Positions 39,623 through 57,324 are shown, counted from the stretch's first letter. The stretch is DNA of 60,000 bases from Neocallimastix lanati (nom. inval.) (GCA_016946835.1 JACVTC010000104.1:291001-351000); one strand, 5' to 3'. Notes: a model not told the origin generated them from the letters alone. Program-made: numbers and translations.

Positions 39623-40466
39623 TTTTTTTTATTGAATGTTATTTTTATTATTATTTAATTTATTATTACTATTATTACTTATATTAATAATACATATCAT
39701 AATATAATTTTTTTTTTTTTTTTTCATTAATACAAAATAATAACAAAACAAAAGGTAAAGATAAATTTTCAAAAAAAAAAAAAAAAGGAATAATTATTGT
39801 TAATATATATATTATTAATAGTAATTTTCTTTTTTTTTTTTTTTATTTTATTTTTTTTATGGCATTATAATATAAAAAATGGAAAAAAATAATAGGAATT
39901 TTTAATATAAATGATATAAATAATTATATAGAGATTTAAAAGAAATATAAAACTCCGATGATATAAAATAAAAAGAATAAAATTAAAAAAGTTATTTATT
40001 TATTTATTTATTTACTTATTATTTATTAATTTATTTATTTATTTATTATCTTTTAATTTTTTTATTTGAAAAATATATATATATATATTTTTTTTTTTGT
40101 GATACGTTAAAATGAATAAGATGAATAAATCTATAATATAAATAAATAAAAATATTTTTTATATTAAATATATATGTTATATTTATTTATTTATTTATTT
40201 ATTTTTATCATATAATAATGAACAAAAATCATAAAATTAAATAAATTTCTTTTTTTTTTTTTTATTTTTTTATTTATTTTATTTTATTTTATTTATTTTA
40301 TTTTATTTTATTTATTTTATTTTTGATAACTTTATTTTCCTTTAATATATGTTGGTGTAACCTTTTAGTAATTTTTTTTTTTTTTTTTTAAAAAAAAAAA
40401 GAATATTCAATACTACATTTTTTTTCCCTCTTTAAAAAAAAAATTATCGTATTCGTTCATTTTATG

Positions 40467-40504
<38 letters not shown>

Positions 40505-41443
40505 GCTTTCCTCAAAAGAAAAAAAGATATTATCTTAAATATTTAAATAGATTATATTTAATCTATTAAATAGTAAAGATATTTTTTTTAAAAAAAAAAA
40601 AAAAAAATGATATTATTAAAAAACTTATGATATTTCTAAAAATCTATGATATTTCTAAAAACCTATGATATTAATTAAAAAATATAAATTGATTTTTCAG
40701 AAAATTATTAATACACTATATGTATTGTATATTTATTTTTTATCAATATACATATACACATTTATTTTATTTATTTTTTTTTTTTTTTATATTTTATTTT
40801 ATTTTGTAGAAAATATAGAGATTATAGAGATTAATTTTATAGAAATTAATATCATATATATTTATAACGAATTGTAAATTAATTATTAAATAAGTTATTG
40901 AATTATCACAATATATTTTGTAACAATAAATTTTAAAAAAATTTTTTTATCTCTTTTTTTTTATAATATGGAAATTAAATGTATTTATTATAAAAATATG
41001 TATATATATAATAATAAATAAGTAATTATTCAAGTAATAATTATAAAAAACGCATAACTAAAATAATCAAATCAAATGAGTATTCTTTTAATATGGAATT
41101 AGAATAAGATAATTTAAATTAAATTGGGATTAAAAAAAAAATATATTGGGATACAATACATAGGAAGAATTAATATTAATAATGATAATTATTTCCAGAT
41201 ATTTCAATTAAATAAAAAAAAAAAAAAAAAAGTATAAAGAATAGTACTTATATTAAATGAAGTTCATATTTTTTAGCCATGATTAATAATTTTTACCAAT
41301 GAAAAATAAAAAAAAAAAAGTTCTTTTTTTTCAATGTATAGATCTTTTCTTTTCCATAATTTACTTGTTATCCATAAGAAAAATAAAAAATATATATATA
41401 ATAAAACAAAACATAATAAAATAAAAATTATTACAAATGTAAA

Positions 41444-41474
<31 letters not shown>

Positions 41475-41996
41475 GTTTTTTTCCATCTTTATCTTTATTT
41501 AATATTAAATATTTTTAATTTTTTTTTTTTTTTAATTTATTTTTATTTAATATTAAATATTGAATTATTGAATTTAAAATTATAATTGTCTATATATTAA
41601 ATATATAATATTAATTTATACTATTAACATATATTAAATATATTCTATAAATTTCTATATTTAATTTGTTTTTATTTTTTTATTTTAATTTATTATTTTT
41701 ATTAAAAAAAAAAAAAAAAAAAAAATTTGTTTTCATTTATAAAAATTGTTAAGCAATTCTATTATACATTTCTTCTGTAAATAATAAATTTTTTAAAGAA
41801 TTTTGTATTAAGCAATTTAAGAAAAATAAATAAAAAAAAAAAAAAATTTATTATTATTATCAAAGAATAATATTTATAAAACAGTACCAAAATAGTTTGG
41901 AAAAAGAATAATTATATAAATATATATGTATAAATAAAAATATTAAAATTAATAATTGAATTTTTTTTTTTTTTTTTTTTGTAAAATATTAATATT
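38765..41996. other. Divergent intergenic region, AT-rich
   Basis: This lies between the starts of the minus-strand zinc-finger gene and the plus-strand Nudix gene, so it holds both promoters. A G+C-richer patch at 38880-38950 (AAGCGCCAATATAGAG) may be 5' leader or promoter of the zinc-finger gene. A 17-bp unit containing TTATTCGTTTTTATTT repeats about three times at 39057-39112, and pentamer/nonamer TTTTATTTA arrays lie at 40255-40325. Frames here are Ile/Phe/Tyr/Lys noise. Confidence 0.55.
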
Positions 41997-42878
41997 ATGG
42001 AGTATCAACTAATTAAAACAATTCATTTAAAAATTTTTCAAAATAATTTTCTTTCTTTGACTTCCAGTCCTTTATTTATTCATAATTATAGTTGTATAAA
42101 TAATTTAAATAATATATCTAAAAGAAGCCTAACTACTACAAACTTCAATGTCAGAATTTCTCCACAAAAAATTTCTAAATTGAGTTATAGTGTCAGCAGC
42201 AGCAATTCCATCCATAAAAATAGGGATAACAAGACACTGGAAGTTCAACCTTTAAAAAAAATAAATAGTTCCATTTTAGAATTAACAAGACTTCTTAATA
42301 ATTTTAATCCAAATTTTCATAAAGTGGTTCCCTTTTATTTGGATACAGTAAAAATTGGTGCTCTCTCCAAAGAGGTATTCCCTGAACTTAAAAAATATAA
42401 TAAAACATTTAAAAGAAAGTTAAGACCTTTCTCCATTAATTCACAAAGAGTGACCTTTTCTGACTATATTGATACCTTTGATAAAAGAAGTCAAGTGATC
42501 AATGATTTATTATGCTATTGGAGAGATAATAATACATTTAATTGTTTAAAAGGTTGGAGAAATGAAGTTTTTCCTGTATTCGATGGGAATCACGAAATTG
42601 CCTTTCGAATTGAACGTTCAGGTATTGCCCTTTTTGGTTTCAGAGCATATGGTTGTCACATTAATGGATATATCGAAGATCCAGATACGCATGAGATAAA
42701 AATGTGGATAGCTCAACGCAGTTTAACGAAACAAACTTTTCCAGGAAAATTAGATAATATTGTTGCTGGTGGCATTGCTTTTCCTTATAATCCAACAGAA
42801 ACCGCCATCAAAGAATGTTTAGAAGAAGCGAGTATGCCCAATGAAATTTCAAACCAAGTATTTATAAAACTTTTTTTA

Positions 42879-42912
<34 letters not shown>

Positions 42913-43368
42913 AAAGAAAAGAAATAAAAAATAAAATATAAGTTTATTTTAAAAATATAACCAATTATGAATTATTATTATTATTTATAATAATATTAAT
43001 TTGAATAACAGGAATGATGATAATAATAATAATAACGAATGACAATAATAATAATAAGAAGAAGAAGAATAAGAAGAATACTAATATAACAATAATTTAT
43101 ATTTTATTTTTTTTTTATTTTTTTTTTTTTTAACATTTCAAAATATATATAAAAATATATATATATATATTTAGGTTGTCCCTTGTGGAGCTGTTACCTA
43201 TATCTCAGTAGAAAGAAGAGGTATCTCTGCAGATTCACAATATGTTTTTGATTTAAAATTACCCACCTCCTATCAACCCAAACCAAATGACAATGAAGTT
43301 AAAGGATTTTATTTAATGGATTTTAAGGAAGTAATTCATTAATATATGAAAAAAATTATTTTTAAAAC

Positions 43369-43399
<31 letters not shown>

Positions 43400-43927
43400 T
43401 TATAATTTTTTTTTTAAAAAAAAAAAAATTATAAAAATTAAAAAAAAAAAAAAAAAAAAAAAAGTTTTAAATTTAAAAATTTTATACTCTTAAAAGTATT
43501 AATATCTATATAATTATATACCTATCCTATTTAATAATGTAGATTATTGAAAGGTTAAAAAACAATGAATTTAAAATGAACAGTGGAATTGTTATTATTG
43601 ACTTTATGATAAGACATGGAATATGTAACTATTTAATTATTAGAAAATTAATTTTATTTTAATATTTTTAAAGTAAAAAAAAAAAAAAAAAAAAAGCTTT
43701 ATTATTATTAATCCTTTTTTTTTAAATTATTATAATTTATGAATTATGTAAAAAATGATTATTATAAATATGTTATATATATATATTATTATTATTATTA
43801 TTAATATTATTATTATTTATAAGTGACGCATACAATGGAGGAAAATTATTTAGAAATATTAAGTAATATTCATAGACCTATTCCATTCCCAGGACCAAAT
43901 TTTATAAAAATGAAGTATAAAAAGTAG
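41997..43927 (+). CDS. DUF4743 and Nudix hydrolase-domain protein (YJR142W-like)
   Basis: Four exons join in frame: 41997-42857, 43175-43330, 43543-43624 and 43824-43927 (stop TAG), giving 400 residues. The N-terminal 75 residues are rich in Ser, Asn and Lys and might hold an organelle targeting signal. The DUF4743 region follows (about 85-210), containing CYWRDNNTFNCLKGWRNEVF and FRIERSGIALFGFRAYGCHI. The Nudix domain follows. WIAQRSLTKQTFPGKLDNIV leads into a Nudix box variant, GGIAFPYNPTETAIKECLEE with the next Ala, keeping the metal-binding KECLEEA glutamates. PKPNDNEVKGFYLM and DFMIRHGILT are typical of this family. Relatives are annotated as thiamine pyrophosphokinase-related Nudix hydrolases. 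Some remove damaged thiamine diphosphate analogues, but the substrate here is inferred only from family. The usual 'GGI..GE' reads GGIAFPYNPTE. Confidence 0.9.
43364..43468. repeat. About 105-bp near-perfect palindrome inside intron 2
   Basis: The left arm reads AAAAC, 26 T, AATTTTTATAA, 10 T. The right arm reads 13 A, TTATAAAAATT, 24 A, GTTTT. The arms are reverse complements apart from homopolymer lengths and have no loop. It lies wholly within intron 2 (43331-43542) of the Nudix gene, where a transcript would fold into a long A-U helix between donor and acceptor. Confidence 0.85.
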
Positions 43928-44181
43928 AAAAAAAAAAAATAAAAAATAAAAATAAAATAATTTTTTTTTTTTTTTTTTTTTTTTGGTATTAAATAGATAC
44001 TATAAAAGATAAAAAAAAAAAAATTTTTTTAATTAACTATTAATTTAATTAAATAATAATAATAATATTATTATTTATTACTTTTCTTTTTTACTATTTA
44101 ATTTATTATAGAATTTAAAATAAAAAAAAAATAAAAAAATAAAAAACAATTTTTATTTTATTAATATGAATTACATTATAT

Positions 44182-44305
44182 ATACATAAGTATGATCATT
44201 CGATACGATAATTCTATACATCATTTAAATATTTTTTTTTTTTTAATATCTAATATTATATATAAATAAGTATGATCATTCGATAAGATAATTCTATACA
44301 TCAAT
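44182..44305. repeat. 80-bp tandem duplication
   Basis: ATAAGTATGATCATTCGATA and ATAATTCTATACATCA occur together at 44187-44223 and again 80 bp later at 44267-44303 with one substitution (CGATACG to CGATAAG). Confidence 0.85.
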
Positions 44306-44326
44306 TATAATATATATTTATATAAA

Positions 44327-44364
<38 letters not shown>

Positions 44365-44718
44365 TTGATGCTATTGATAAAAACTAAAACAGATAACTAG
44401 AAAAAAAAAAAAAAATTACCTATATATTTCTTTTATTTAATTTTTAATTTATTGAGAAAAAAAAAACAAATTACAGATTTAAAAATTTCTTATTTAATTA
44501 AAAATAGCCTAAGACAAACGATATTCTCGATTCAGTAAATGATATAGTAAAAATTCAAATTTTAAAAAAATAAGAAAAAAAATATAAAAATATAAAAAAA
44601 AAAAAAAAAAATAAAAAAATAAAAAAAAAAAAATAAAAATAAAAATACAATAAAATATATCTTTATATATACAAACAAATTTTATTTATAAAGTCTATCC
44701 CTATTTTTTTTTTTTTTT

Positions 44719-45093
44719 TAATTATGATGACAATTCATATTATTATTAATGAAATAATTTTTTTTCAAAAAAAAAAAATAAATAAATAAATAAAATTCTA
44801 TAATAATATAGAATCATTAATTGATAATAGAGTATTTTTACTAATTATTAATTCATTATTAATATATCTTTTAAAAATTCATATTGAATTTTAATATGTT
44901 TTTTTTTTTTTTTTTTTTTTTAATTATAATGATAATTTATATTATTATTAATGAAATAACATTTTTTTTTTTTTATATAAAAAAAAATAAAAATAATTCT
45001 ATGATAACATAGAATCATTGATTGATAAAAGAGTATATTACTAATTATTAATTCATTATTAATATATCTTTTAAAAATTCATATTGAATTTTA

Positions 45094-45100
<7 letters not shown>
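44719..45100. repeat. Tandem duplication, unit about 203 bp
   Basis: 44719-44900 and 44923-45098 share TATTATTATTAATGAAATAA, ATAGAATCATT.ATTGATAA, then ACTAATTATTAATTCATTAT, then TAATATATCTTTTAAAAATT and CATATTGAATTTTAATAT in order. Differences are point changes and homopolymer length. Each copy ends in a poly-T run. Confidence 0.85.
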
Positions 45101-45133
<33 letters not shown>

Positions 45134-45245
45134 ATACACTACCGTTATTATGTCATAATGAAAAAAAAAAATCCACCACCAAAATTATTTCATCATGATA
45201 ATTTAATAATAATAATAATTTAATATATAAAGTAATGGTTATTTT

Positions 45246-45297
<52 letters not shown>

Positions 45298-45472
45298 ATC
45301 TCTCTCCTTTATTATATATATGAACAACATCCCAGTTTTGACATTCAATAAACATCAAAAACTATATCATTCATAGTATTTCATAGCTGTTTTGATCATT
45401 GAATTAATTAGGCCTAAAAAAATATTAATTAAATATACTAGTTTTTATGATTTATTTTATCAAAAACTATGC

Positions 45473-45707
45473 TATGACATCGATTGATTAAGCCTTCAAA
45501 AATTTAGATATATATCAACAATATGGTTTTTATAACAAAATATATGCAAAAATGCTATGATTTTAAAACCCAGAAAACACACAAAGAATCCGTTACACAA
45601 TGCTGCTCACGGAGACAAGCGAGAAAATCGAGCACGGAACGCAGTGGAAGCTGCGTAGATTTGTCGAGATTAGTCGGGAGTGAGCAAATGTAGTAACCAA
45701 ACAATCC

Positions 45708-45738
<31 letters not shown>

Positions 45739-45864
45739 AAATAAAATAAAAAACAAGTGTTTTCTGGGTTTTAAAATCATAATATTTTTGCATATATTTT
45801 GTTATAAAAACCATATTGTTGATATATATCTAAATTTTTGAAGGCTTAATCAATAGATGTCATA
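45473..45864. mobile_element. Foldback (MITE-like) element with 108-bp inverted repeats
   Basis: The left arm, 45473-45580, and the right arm, 45757-45864, are reverse complements over 108 bp with about three mismatches. They start TATGACATCGATTGATTAAG and end CCCAGAAAACAC at the inner edge. The 176-bp middle has a G+C-rich core (45581-45706), a poly-A run of about 29 and a TAAAA repeat. No transposase frame fits inside. A 73-codon minus-strand frame crossing it, from the right arm into the core, includes a poly-Phe tract encoded by the poly-A and is probably chance. It looks like a nonautonomous DNA transposon. Target-site duplication is unclear because the right flank is TA repeat. Confidence 0.75.
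45592..45697. ncRNA. Structured G+C-rich core of the foldback element (candidate)
   Basis: Four short perfect stems are nested in order: GTTAC 45592-45596 with GTAAC 45693-45697; GCTCAC 45605-45610 with GTGAGC 45680-45685; GACAA 45614-45618 with TTGTC 45661-45665; and CGCAG 45640-45644 with CTGCG 45651-45655 around a 6-base loop. Together they would fold into one long stem either as RNA or as extruded DNA. No known RNA family, tRNA-like box A/B or rRNA match was recognised. The strand cannot be decided. Confidence 0.35.
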
Positions 45865-47352
45865 TATATATATATATATATTATTATTATTATCATTTAA
45901 GACTTTATTATCTTTTTTTTTTTTTTTTAAGTAACATTGATATCAAATAAATTAAAAATGGTTATTATCTTTATTTTAAGTAAAAATTAATTTCTAATAG
46001 GTTAAAATGGTGATTATTTCATCAATAATAAAAAAAAAAAAAAAAATAAAAATTAATATATATATATATATATTAATTGATAATATAAATATAATCATGA
46101 TATTTAATATTAATCAAAATAAAATATTATAATCATAATCATAATCATAATTTTCAATAATATTAACAATAATATTAACAATTATAGTTATGACCAAAAA
46201 AAAAAATATTAAATTTGACAACCAAGTATTTTTTTTTTTTTTTTTTTTTTTTGATATTATTAACGTTATATTTGAAAAAATTATAAAATAAAACAAAATA
46301 TATTATTATAGTTACATTATTATTATTTATACTTTTTATTATTATTATTATTAAATAATAGTAATAATATAATAATATAATAATATAATAAGAATAAGAA
46401 TAAGAATAGTATATGATTTTAGTAATTAATAAAATTTTAATACTACTCTTTTTATTTCATTAGATTAATATACAAATAAGTATCAGAAACAACAATTCTT
46501 GAAACTATTTTAATTTTTTTTTTTTTTATCATATTATTATATATATATATTTTTTATAAAAAATTATAAAATTAAAAATAATAAAATAAATATATATATA
46601 TAATTGGATAAAAGTTGACATTCTTATTTTTTTTTTTTTTTTTTAAAAAAAAAAGATAAAAAAAAATAATAATTAATTTTATTATTTGGTAAATTATTCC
46701 TTTTTTTTTTTTTTTTTTTTAATTATCATATATAAATATTTTAAAGTTTGCCATTAAAAAAAATTCATTTATAATTGAAAATAATTTAATTAGTAATTAT
46801 GGACGATAAATTTAAAAATTTAATTAGAAAATAAAATTTTTATTAATATATAAAAATCTTTTTTTTTTTTTGTCATTAATTTTTTTTTTTTTTTTTTCAT
46901 TATTATTAATTAGGGGAAAAAAAACAATAAAATTAATTAATGAATATAATAAAATTGAAGTAAGATAAAAATTATATAGATTATATTTAAATTATTTAAT
47001 TTCATTATTTAAAGTTTTATATCAAATTTTTTTTTTTTTTTTTTATATATATATTCTAAAATTCTCTCTTTTCTTACTTTGTTTTTTATTGAATTATATA
47101 TTATTGTTGTGATTACAACTTGTTGTAACATTTATAATAATAATTAAAAATAAAAAAAAATTTTTTTTTTTTTTTGATATAATTATTATCTTTTTTTTTT
47201 TAACTAATACATTTTTTTGAATAATTGTATAATAATAATACAATTAATTTTCACTAAATTTTAACTTTAGAAGAAAAAAAAAATAATTAACAAATAAATA
47301 GATAGATATTAATAATAATAATAATAATATCAAGTTCAAGAAAAATAAAAAA
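45865..47352. other. AT-rich DNA upstream of the Lys/Glu-rich gene
   Basis: TA microsatellites, poly-A and poly-T runs, and tandem AATCAT at about 46130-46150. No gene-like frame was seen. The last few hundred bases should include the promoter of the gene modelled from 47353. Confidence 0.55.
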
Positions 47353-51711
<4,359 letters not shown>

Positions 51712-52703
51712 AAAGGAGGACAAATAATATTACAAAAAAAAAAATTTTTTTTATTAAATTATAAAATTATTTTTAAATATAATTTAAATAAGCTGAAAAT
51801 TAATATATCGTTTGAAAATTTTAATATATAAATATAAAAATTAATAAATAATTATTATTTATGAATAACAAATATTTATAATAACATCTAATTACAATTA
51901 TTAATGTTATGGGTTAGTAATAATATATATATTTAAAATATAAAATTCTTAGTAAATCTTTAAATAGGCTATCTTAAAAATATAAAATTATATATATAAT
52001 AACTTTAAGTAAATTAATTATTTAATAAAATATAATAAAAATTAAATATCAATATTAATATGCATAACATTTTATTAAAAAAGTTTTTCAAATCAGTTTA
52101 GCTTTTTTTTTAAATTCTTTTTTTTTTCTATTTTATTTTATTACAAATATATATAAATATTAATGTGATTTAAATACTAATTAAATTATTATTTTACAAC
52201 AAAATATAAAATTGAAGAATGTATAATAATATATTTTTTAATATAAAAAAAAAATTTTTTTATTTAGTTAACTTTTTTTTTATTAATATAAAATTTAATT
52301 TATTAAATTATAATGCATTAAACATTAATTTTTTTTTAAAAAAAAAAAAAATAATATTTTTTTATTTGAAAAAGAAATTAACAGAAAAATTAAAAGGAAA
52401 AAAAGAAAAAAGTAATTAAGTATTAACCATTACTTAATTAAGATTACAATGAATATATATCCTATTTAACCCTTTGATATATAACCATTATTTAAGAAAA
52501 ATGATTATAATTGTAAGTAACTTATAATATTTAGGTATATTTATTTATTAATTATAATTATTAATTATAATTATTAATTATTATTAATAATAAATAATAC
52601 ATAAATAAAAATTTGAATTATAAGAAATAATTAAATTGTTAATTGATAATTAGAAAACATAAACATTAAATTGAAATTAAAAATAAGATTTTAAGATTAT
52701 ACC

Positions 52704-52739
<36 letters not shown>

Positions 52740-53224
52740 TTCTCATTTCTCATTTCTCATTCCTTATTGGCTCATTTATTCATTTTTATATCATCGTTTT
52801 CCTTTTTAAGGAAATTCAAAGAAAAAAATTTTTTTTTTTTTAAAAAAAATCTTTTTGACTTTTACATAAATAAATATTATAAATCTATTAAATATAAATC
52901 TATTAATATATAGTATATAATAAATTAAAATAAAATAGAATAAAATGAAAATAAAATAAAAAAAAAATATATATATATATACAATTTTTGATGGAAAGGT
53001 TTTCCCTTTGTAGTTGATATTTTGAATTTCAGAAGAAAAGCATAGTAAGGTGCTTTTATGAATACTGATACAATAAATGGATGTTAGTATTCTAATAATA
53101 TAATTTAGTCGAAAGAAAAATTAATAAATTATACAATTTATAATTCTACTAAAGAAAGATTCTTTGGGACATTAATAATAATATCTGAGTATAAAAATTA
53201 TTAATATTTTCAATAATCTACTTT

Positions 53225-53515
53225 TCTTTATTATTAAATATTATATATTATTTATTTATTATTATATATTATTTATTATTTATTATTTATTATTTATTAT
53301 TTATTATTTATTATTTATTATTTATTATTTATTATTTATTATTTATTATTTATAATTTATTATTTATTATTTATTATTTATTATTTATTATTTATTATTA
53401 ATTAATAAATACTCTTTTTTATTATTTATTATTTATTATTTATTATTTATTATTAATTAATAAATACTCTTTTTTATTATTTATTATTTATTATTATTTA
53501 TTATTTATTATTCAA
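53225..53515. repeat. TTATTTA 7-bp minisatellite
   Basis: Roughly 35 tandem TTATTTA units are broken by an AATTAATAAATACTCTTTTT interruption that itself occurs twice (about 53400 and 53455). This shows that a longer segment was duplicated inside the array. Confidence 0.9.
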
Positions 53516-53972
53516 TAATTTATTATTTTTAATTTTTTTACCATTTATATTTTTAGATTATATTTAAAAATTAATGCATTATTTATATTAGTCCATATAT
53601 TATATTATAATTAAATAATACAAATGTATCTAATTATTATAATTTAAAAATAATAATAATAATATTTATTTTTTTTTTAAAATTTAACTTATTATAATAA
53701 TTAATTAAATAATAATTAAATAAAAGTAATATAAAAAAAAAAAAAAAAGAGAAGAAAAGAGAAGAAGGAGAAATAATAATAAGCCGGATAAAAATATGGA
53801 AATGTTACTTTTTTTTTTTTATTAATTTGATGTTATCATTATTTTATTTAAATATTTATTATGTTATATGTTATATATAAATTTTTTATTTTTTTATTTT
53901 TTTTTTATTTATTGTGATTTAAAATTTTATATAAAAGAAGATTATTTCTCGTTCAATTATTTTTTTAATACC

Positions 53973-54015
<43 letters not shown>

Positions 54016-56907
54016 AAATAATCAAAATTTTTATATGAAATTGAAATTAATAAATAGTTTATAATTTTTTTATAAAAACAATAATAAATTTTAATATTAA
54101 TAATTTTATAGCATAATAATAATATAAATAATAATGTAAACTTTTCGATAGTAATAAACTTCTTTCCCTTTTAATATAATTTACTATTAAAAAATAGTTT
54201 CTTCTTAAATATTAAAAAAAAAGGCTATAATTAAATGAATAAATTTGATTTTCCCGAAATATCTTTAAAATTTTAAGAAATATTTTAATTTTATAATTAT
54301 CTTAATACCATTCCCTCTAATTTTTGGTAATAACAAATAACTTATTATATCATTTAGAACAATCTCCCATATTTCTTTTCTTTTCTTTCTTTCTTTCTTT
54401 ATTTTTTTTTTAAAAAAAAATAGTTTTTAATTATATAATAAAGTAAATATAATAATAGAATTATCTAAAGGTGTGATATGAAGTTTTTCCAATATTTTAA
54501 CTTAATATCATTTAGAAGAGATATAATGTCACTATAAAGTTTTTTTTTTTTTTTTTTTTTTCATTTAATTTAAAAACCATTTATTAAATAAATAAAAAAT
54601 GTAATAAATTAATTTTCTGTAATAATCGTTAACATTAGGGTAAAAAATAATAACATTAATTATAGCGATAAATAATAGTGATATAATTAAAATTAAATTA
54701 ATATCATGGATATCATGAATATATTTAACGAATTTTTATTTTTCATATATAAAATAATTTATCAATAAAAAAAAATATAATATAATCCTTATATATAAGA
54801 ATAGAATATTTTTTTTTTTTTTATTTATTATTATTTTTTTTTTCTGATTAATTAAACTTTAAAACTTTAAATAATTAATAAGATAAACTGTAATTATTAT
54901 CTAAAATTATAATAATTAAATTTTGATATAATACCTGAAATTATTATTATTTTTTTTTTTTACTAAACATTTATGAATCTAATTTAAATTTATTAAAACG
55001 TATTCCTTTTTTTTTTTAAATATATCTTTCCTTTAAAATAAAATTTATAAATAATTATATATAATAACATTAATAATATAGTGTAATATAAGTAAGAAAT
55101 GAATAAAAGCATCACGTATTTTTAAATAAATAAAAAAAATTAAAGTATACTTTAATAAAATTTCAATTAATTTTGAATAAATATATATATTATAGATATA
55201 ATATATATATTTAAAAAAAAATTAAAATTAAATAAAGGAGATTTTATTTTATGCAAATACCTTAAAATATATATATTTAAATATAATAATATTAAACCTA
55301 TTTAAATATACGAGTATATAAATATACATATACATATATATTTTAATATCATAAAAATTAAAAACTATTTATAATAAATCATTTATCAACTTGAATGTAT
55401 TTGATAAATAAAAATGATTTATTTTAAATTAGAAGGTATTGTAAATTTATTTTAGTTAACTTTTTTTTTTTTTTATTTTTTTATTTTTAATCATATAATT
55501 ACTAATATTTGTCATTTTTATTTATTTTATTATGAATTTAAATTTAATTATTTTTTATTTTATTTGCAATTTTGAAATATTTATTCAATCAAAAGTGAAT
55601 AGTATTTTTAATTGAATAAAAACGAATTAGTTTTAATTTCGAAGTATTATTATTTTTATTTATGGATTATTAAAAAGAATAATAATTTTATATACTTTTG
55701 TTTTTTTTAAAAAAAAAAAATGAAATGGACTTTAAATATTTATATATAATTATTTAAGAATAGTATTTTGAATTATTGAAATTATTAAATATATAGGTAA
55801 GAAGAATGATAATAAAATTTTTAATATAATTCATCTTTATTAAATAATAATAAATTAAAGTAAAAAAAAAATATATATATATATATAATATATATATTTT
55901 AAAATTCTGTTTTTTTTTTTTTTAAAAAAAAGAATACAGAATTTTTATTTTTTTATTTTTTTATTTTTTTAATTTTTTAATTTTTTTTTTTAATCAATGG
56001 ATTATCCATTGAATGTAATAAAAGTTTAAATAAATTGAATTTTATATATTAATAATGGACTCTTAATTTATTGAGCTATTGCATTTAATTTAGAATGTCA
56101 CACAACATAAATAAAAGGCTTTCAAAAATATTTTTTAAAAAAAAAAAATTTTTTTTAAGCAAGATTATAATGGTGGTATAGAAAAGTTAAAAAAGTTTTA
56201 AATGAAAATGAAAAAGAAAAAATAAGAATATACCTATACCATTATACACATATTTAATTATTATTACTATTATTTTTTCTATATCATTAAATAAAAAAAA
56301 ATTTTTTTTTAATAATAATTATTAATTGATTTATAAATCATTTTATTATTCTTATATAACAGTCCTTAACTAAATGAAGGTAAAAAGAAAATAATATAAA
56401 AAATTAATAAAAAAAATAAAAAAAAAAAAAGGAAAAAAAAGAAAGAAAAATTTTTTTATTTATATTATACTAATAAATAGAATAGAATAGAGTAGAATAG
56501 AATAGAGTAGAATAGAATAGAGAATAAAATCAAATTGAAAGTTCATTTTTTGACACATGAACGTTTTCATGGATTAAAAATTTCCTTTTATATCATTTTT
56601 TTTGAATGAAATTTTTTTTTTTTTTTAATCAATTGAATTTTTTTTTTTTTTTAATCAATGTAAATATTGAAATATAATAATTAATATATATCCAACAAAA
56701 TTATAAATAAATAGTTTAAAGAATTACTAATAATAAAAATCATTAATGATTTAAAAATAAAAATAAATTAATAAATAAATAAATAAATATAAAAAATAAA
56801 TAAATAAAATAGTAATTTTTTTTTAAATAAAATTTAATTAAAATAATAAATAAGAATTGAGGAATAACTTTAATTTTTATTATTATTAATATTATTATTA
56901 ATATTAA

Positions 56908-56971
<64 letters not shown>

Positions 56972-57324
56972 AGTTAATATTTATTTCTTTTTGATACTGA
57001 ATAAATATTTAAATATAAATAAAGATAGTTTTTATATTAATCAATTGGTATAGATTATAAATAAAGAATAAGAATTTTATATATCATAAAGTTAAAATAA
57101 AAAAAATTAAATGTTGAAATTGTCAATGCTAAGAAAATAAGTTATTATTATATAAATTTATTGAATGATACTGAAAAGTCTATATAATTTATCTATAAGA
57201 AAAAAGATTATATAATAAAAAAAAAATTTATTTTTTATTTTTATTTTTATATAATTAATTTTTTGAATTAAATAATATATTAACTTTGATAAAAATTTCT
57301 TTCACTTTAATAAATAAAACAACA

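Larger units (their letters stand above)
43928..45472. other. 3' flank of Nudix gene with two local duplications
   Basis: No gene was seen. Short tandem duplications are at 44182-44305 and 44719-45100 (listed separately). A poly-T run of about 50 bases lies at 45244-45293. Just before the foldback element, 45345-45470 carries ATCAAAAACTAT twice and GGCCT, which looks like a diverged copy of the foldback's outer end. Confidence 0.55.

Noticed and set aside
45592-45697. Core of the foldback element as 5S rRNA, tRNA-derived SINE or SRP RNA
   Set aside because: No internal box A or box B promoter and no recognisable conserved motif of these RNAs was found on either strand.
45593-45814. 73-residue minus-strand frame across the foldback element
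   Set aside because: It runs through an inverted-repeat arm and codes a poly-Phe tract from the poly-A run; no domain is recognisable.
53225-53515. TTATTTA array as possible telomeric repeat
   Set aside because: The unit lacks the G-rich strand of known telomeres, and the array is internal and interrupted.
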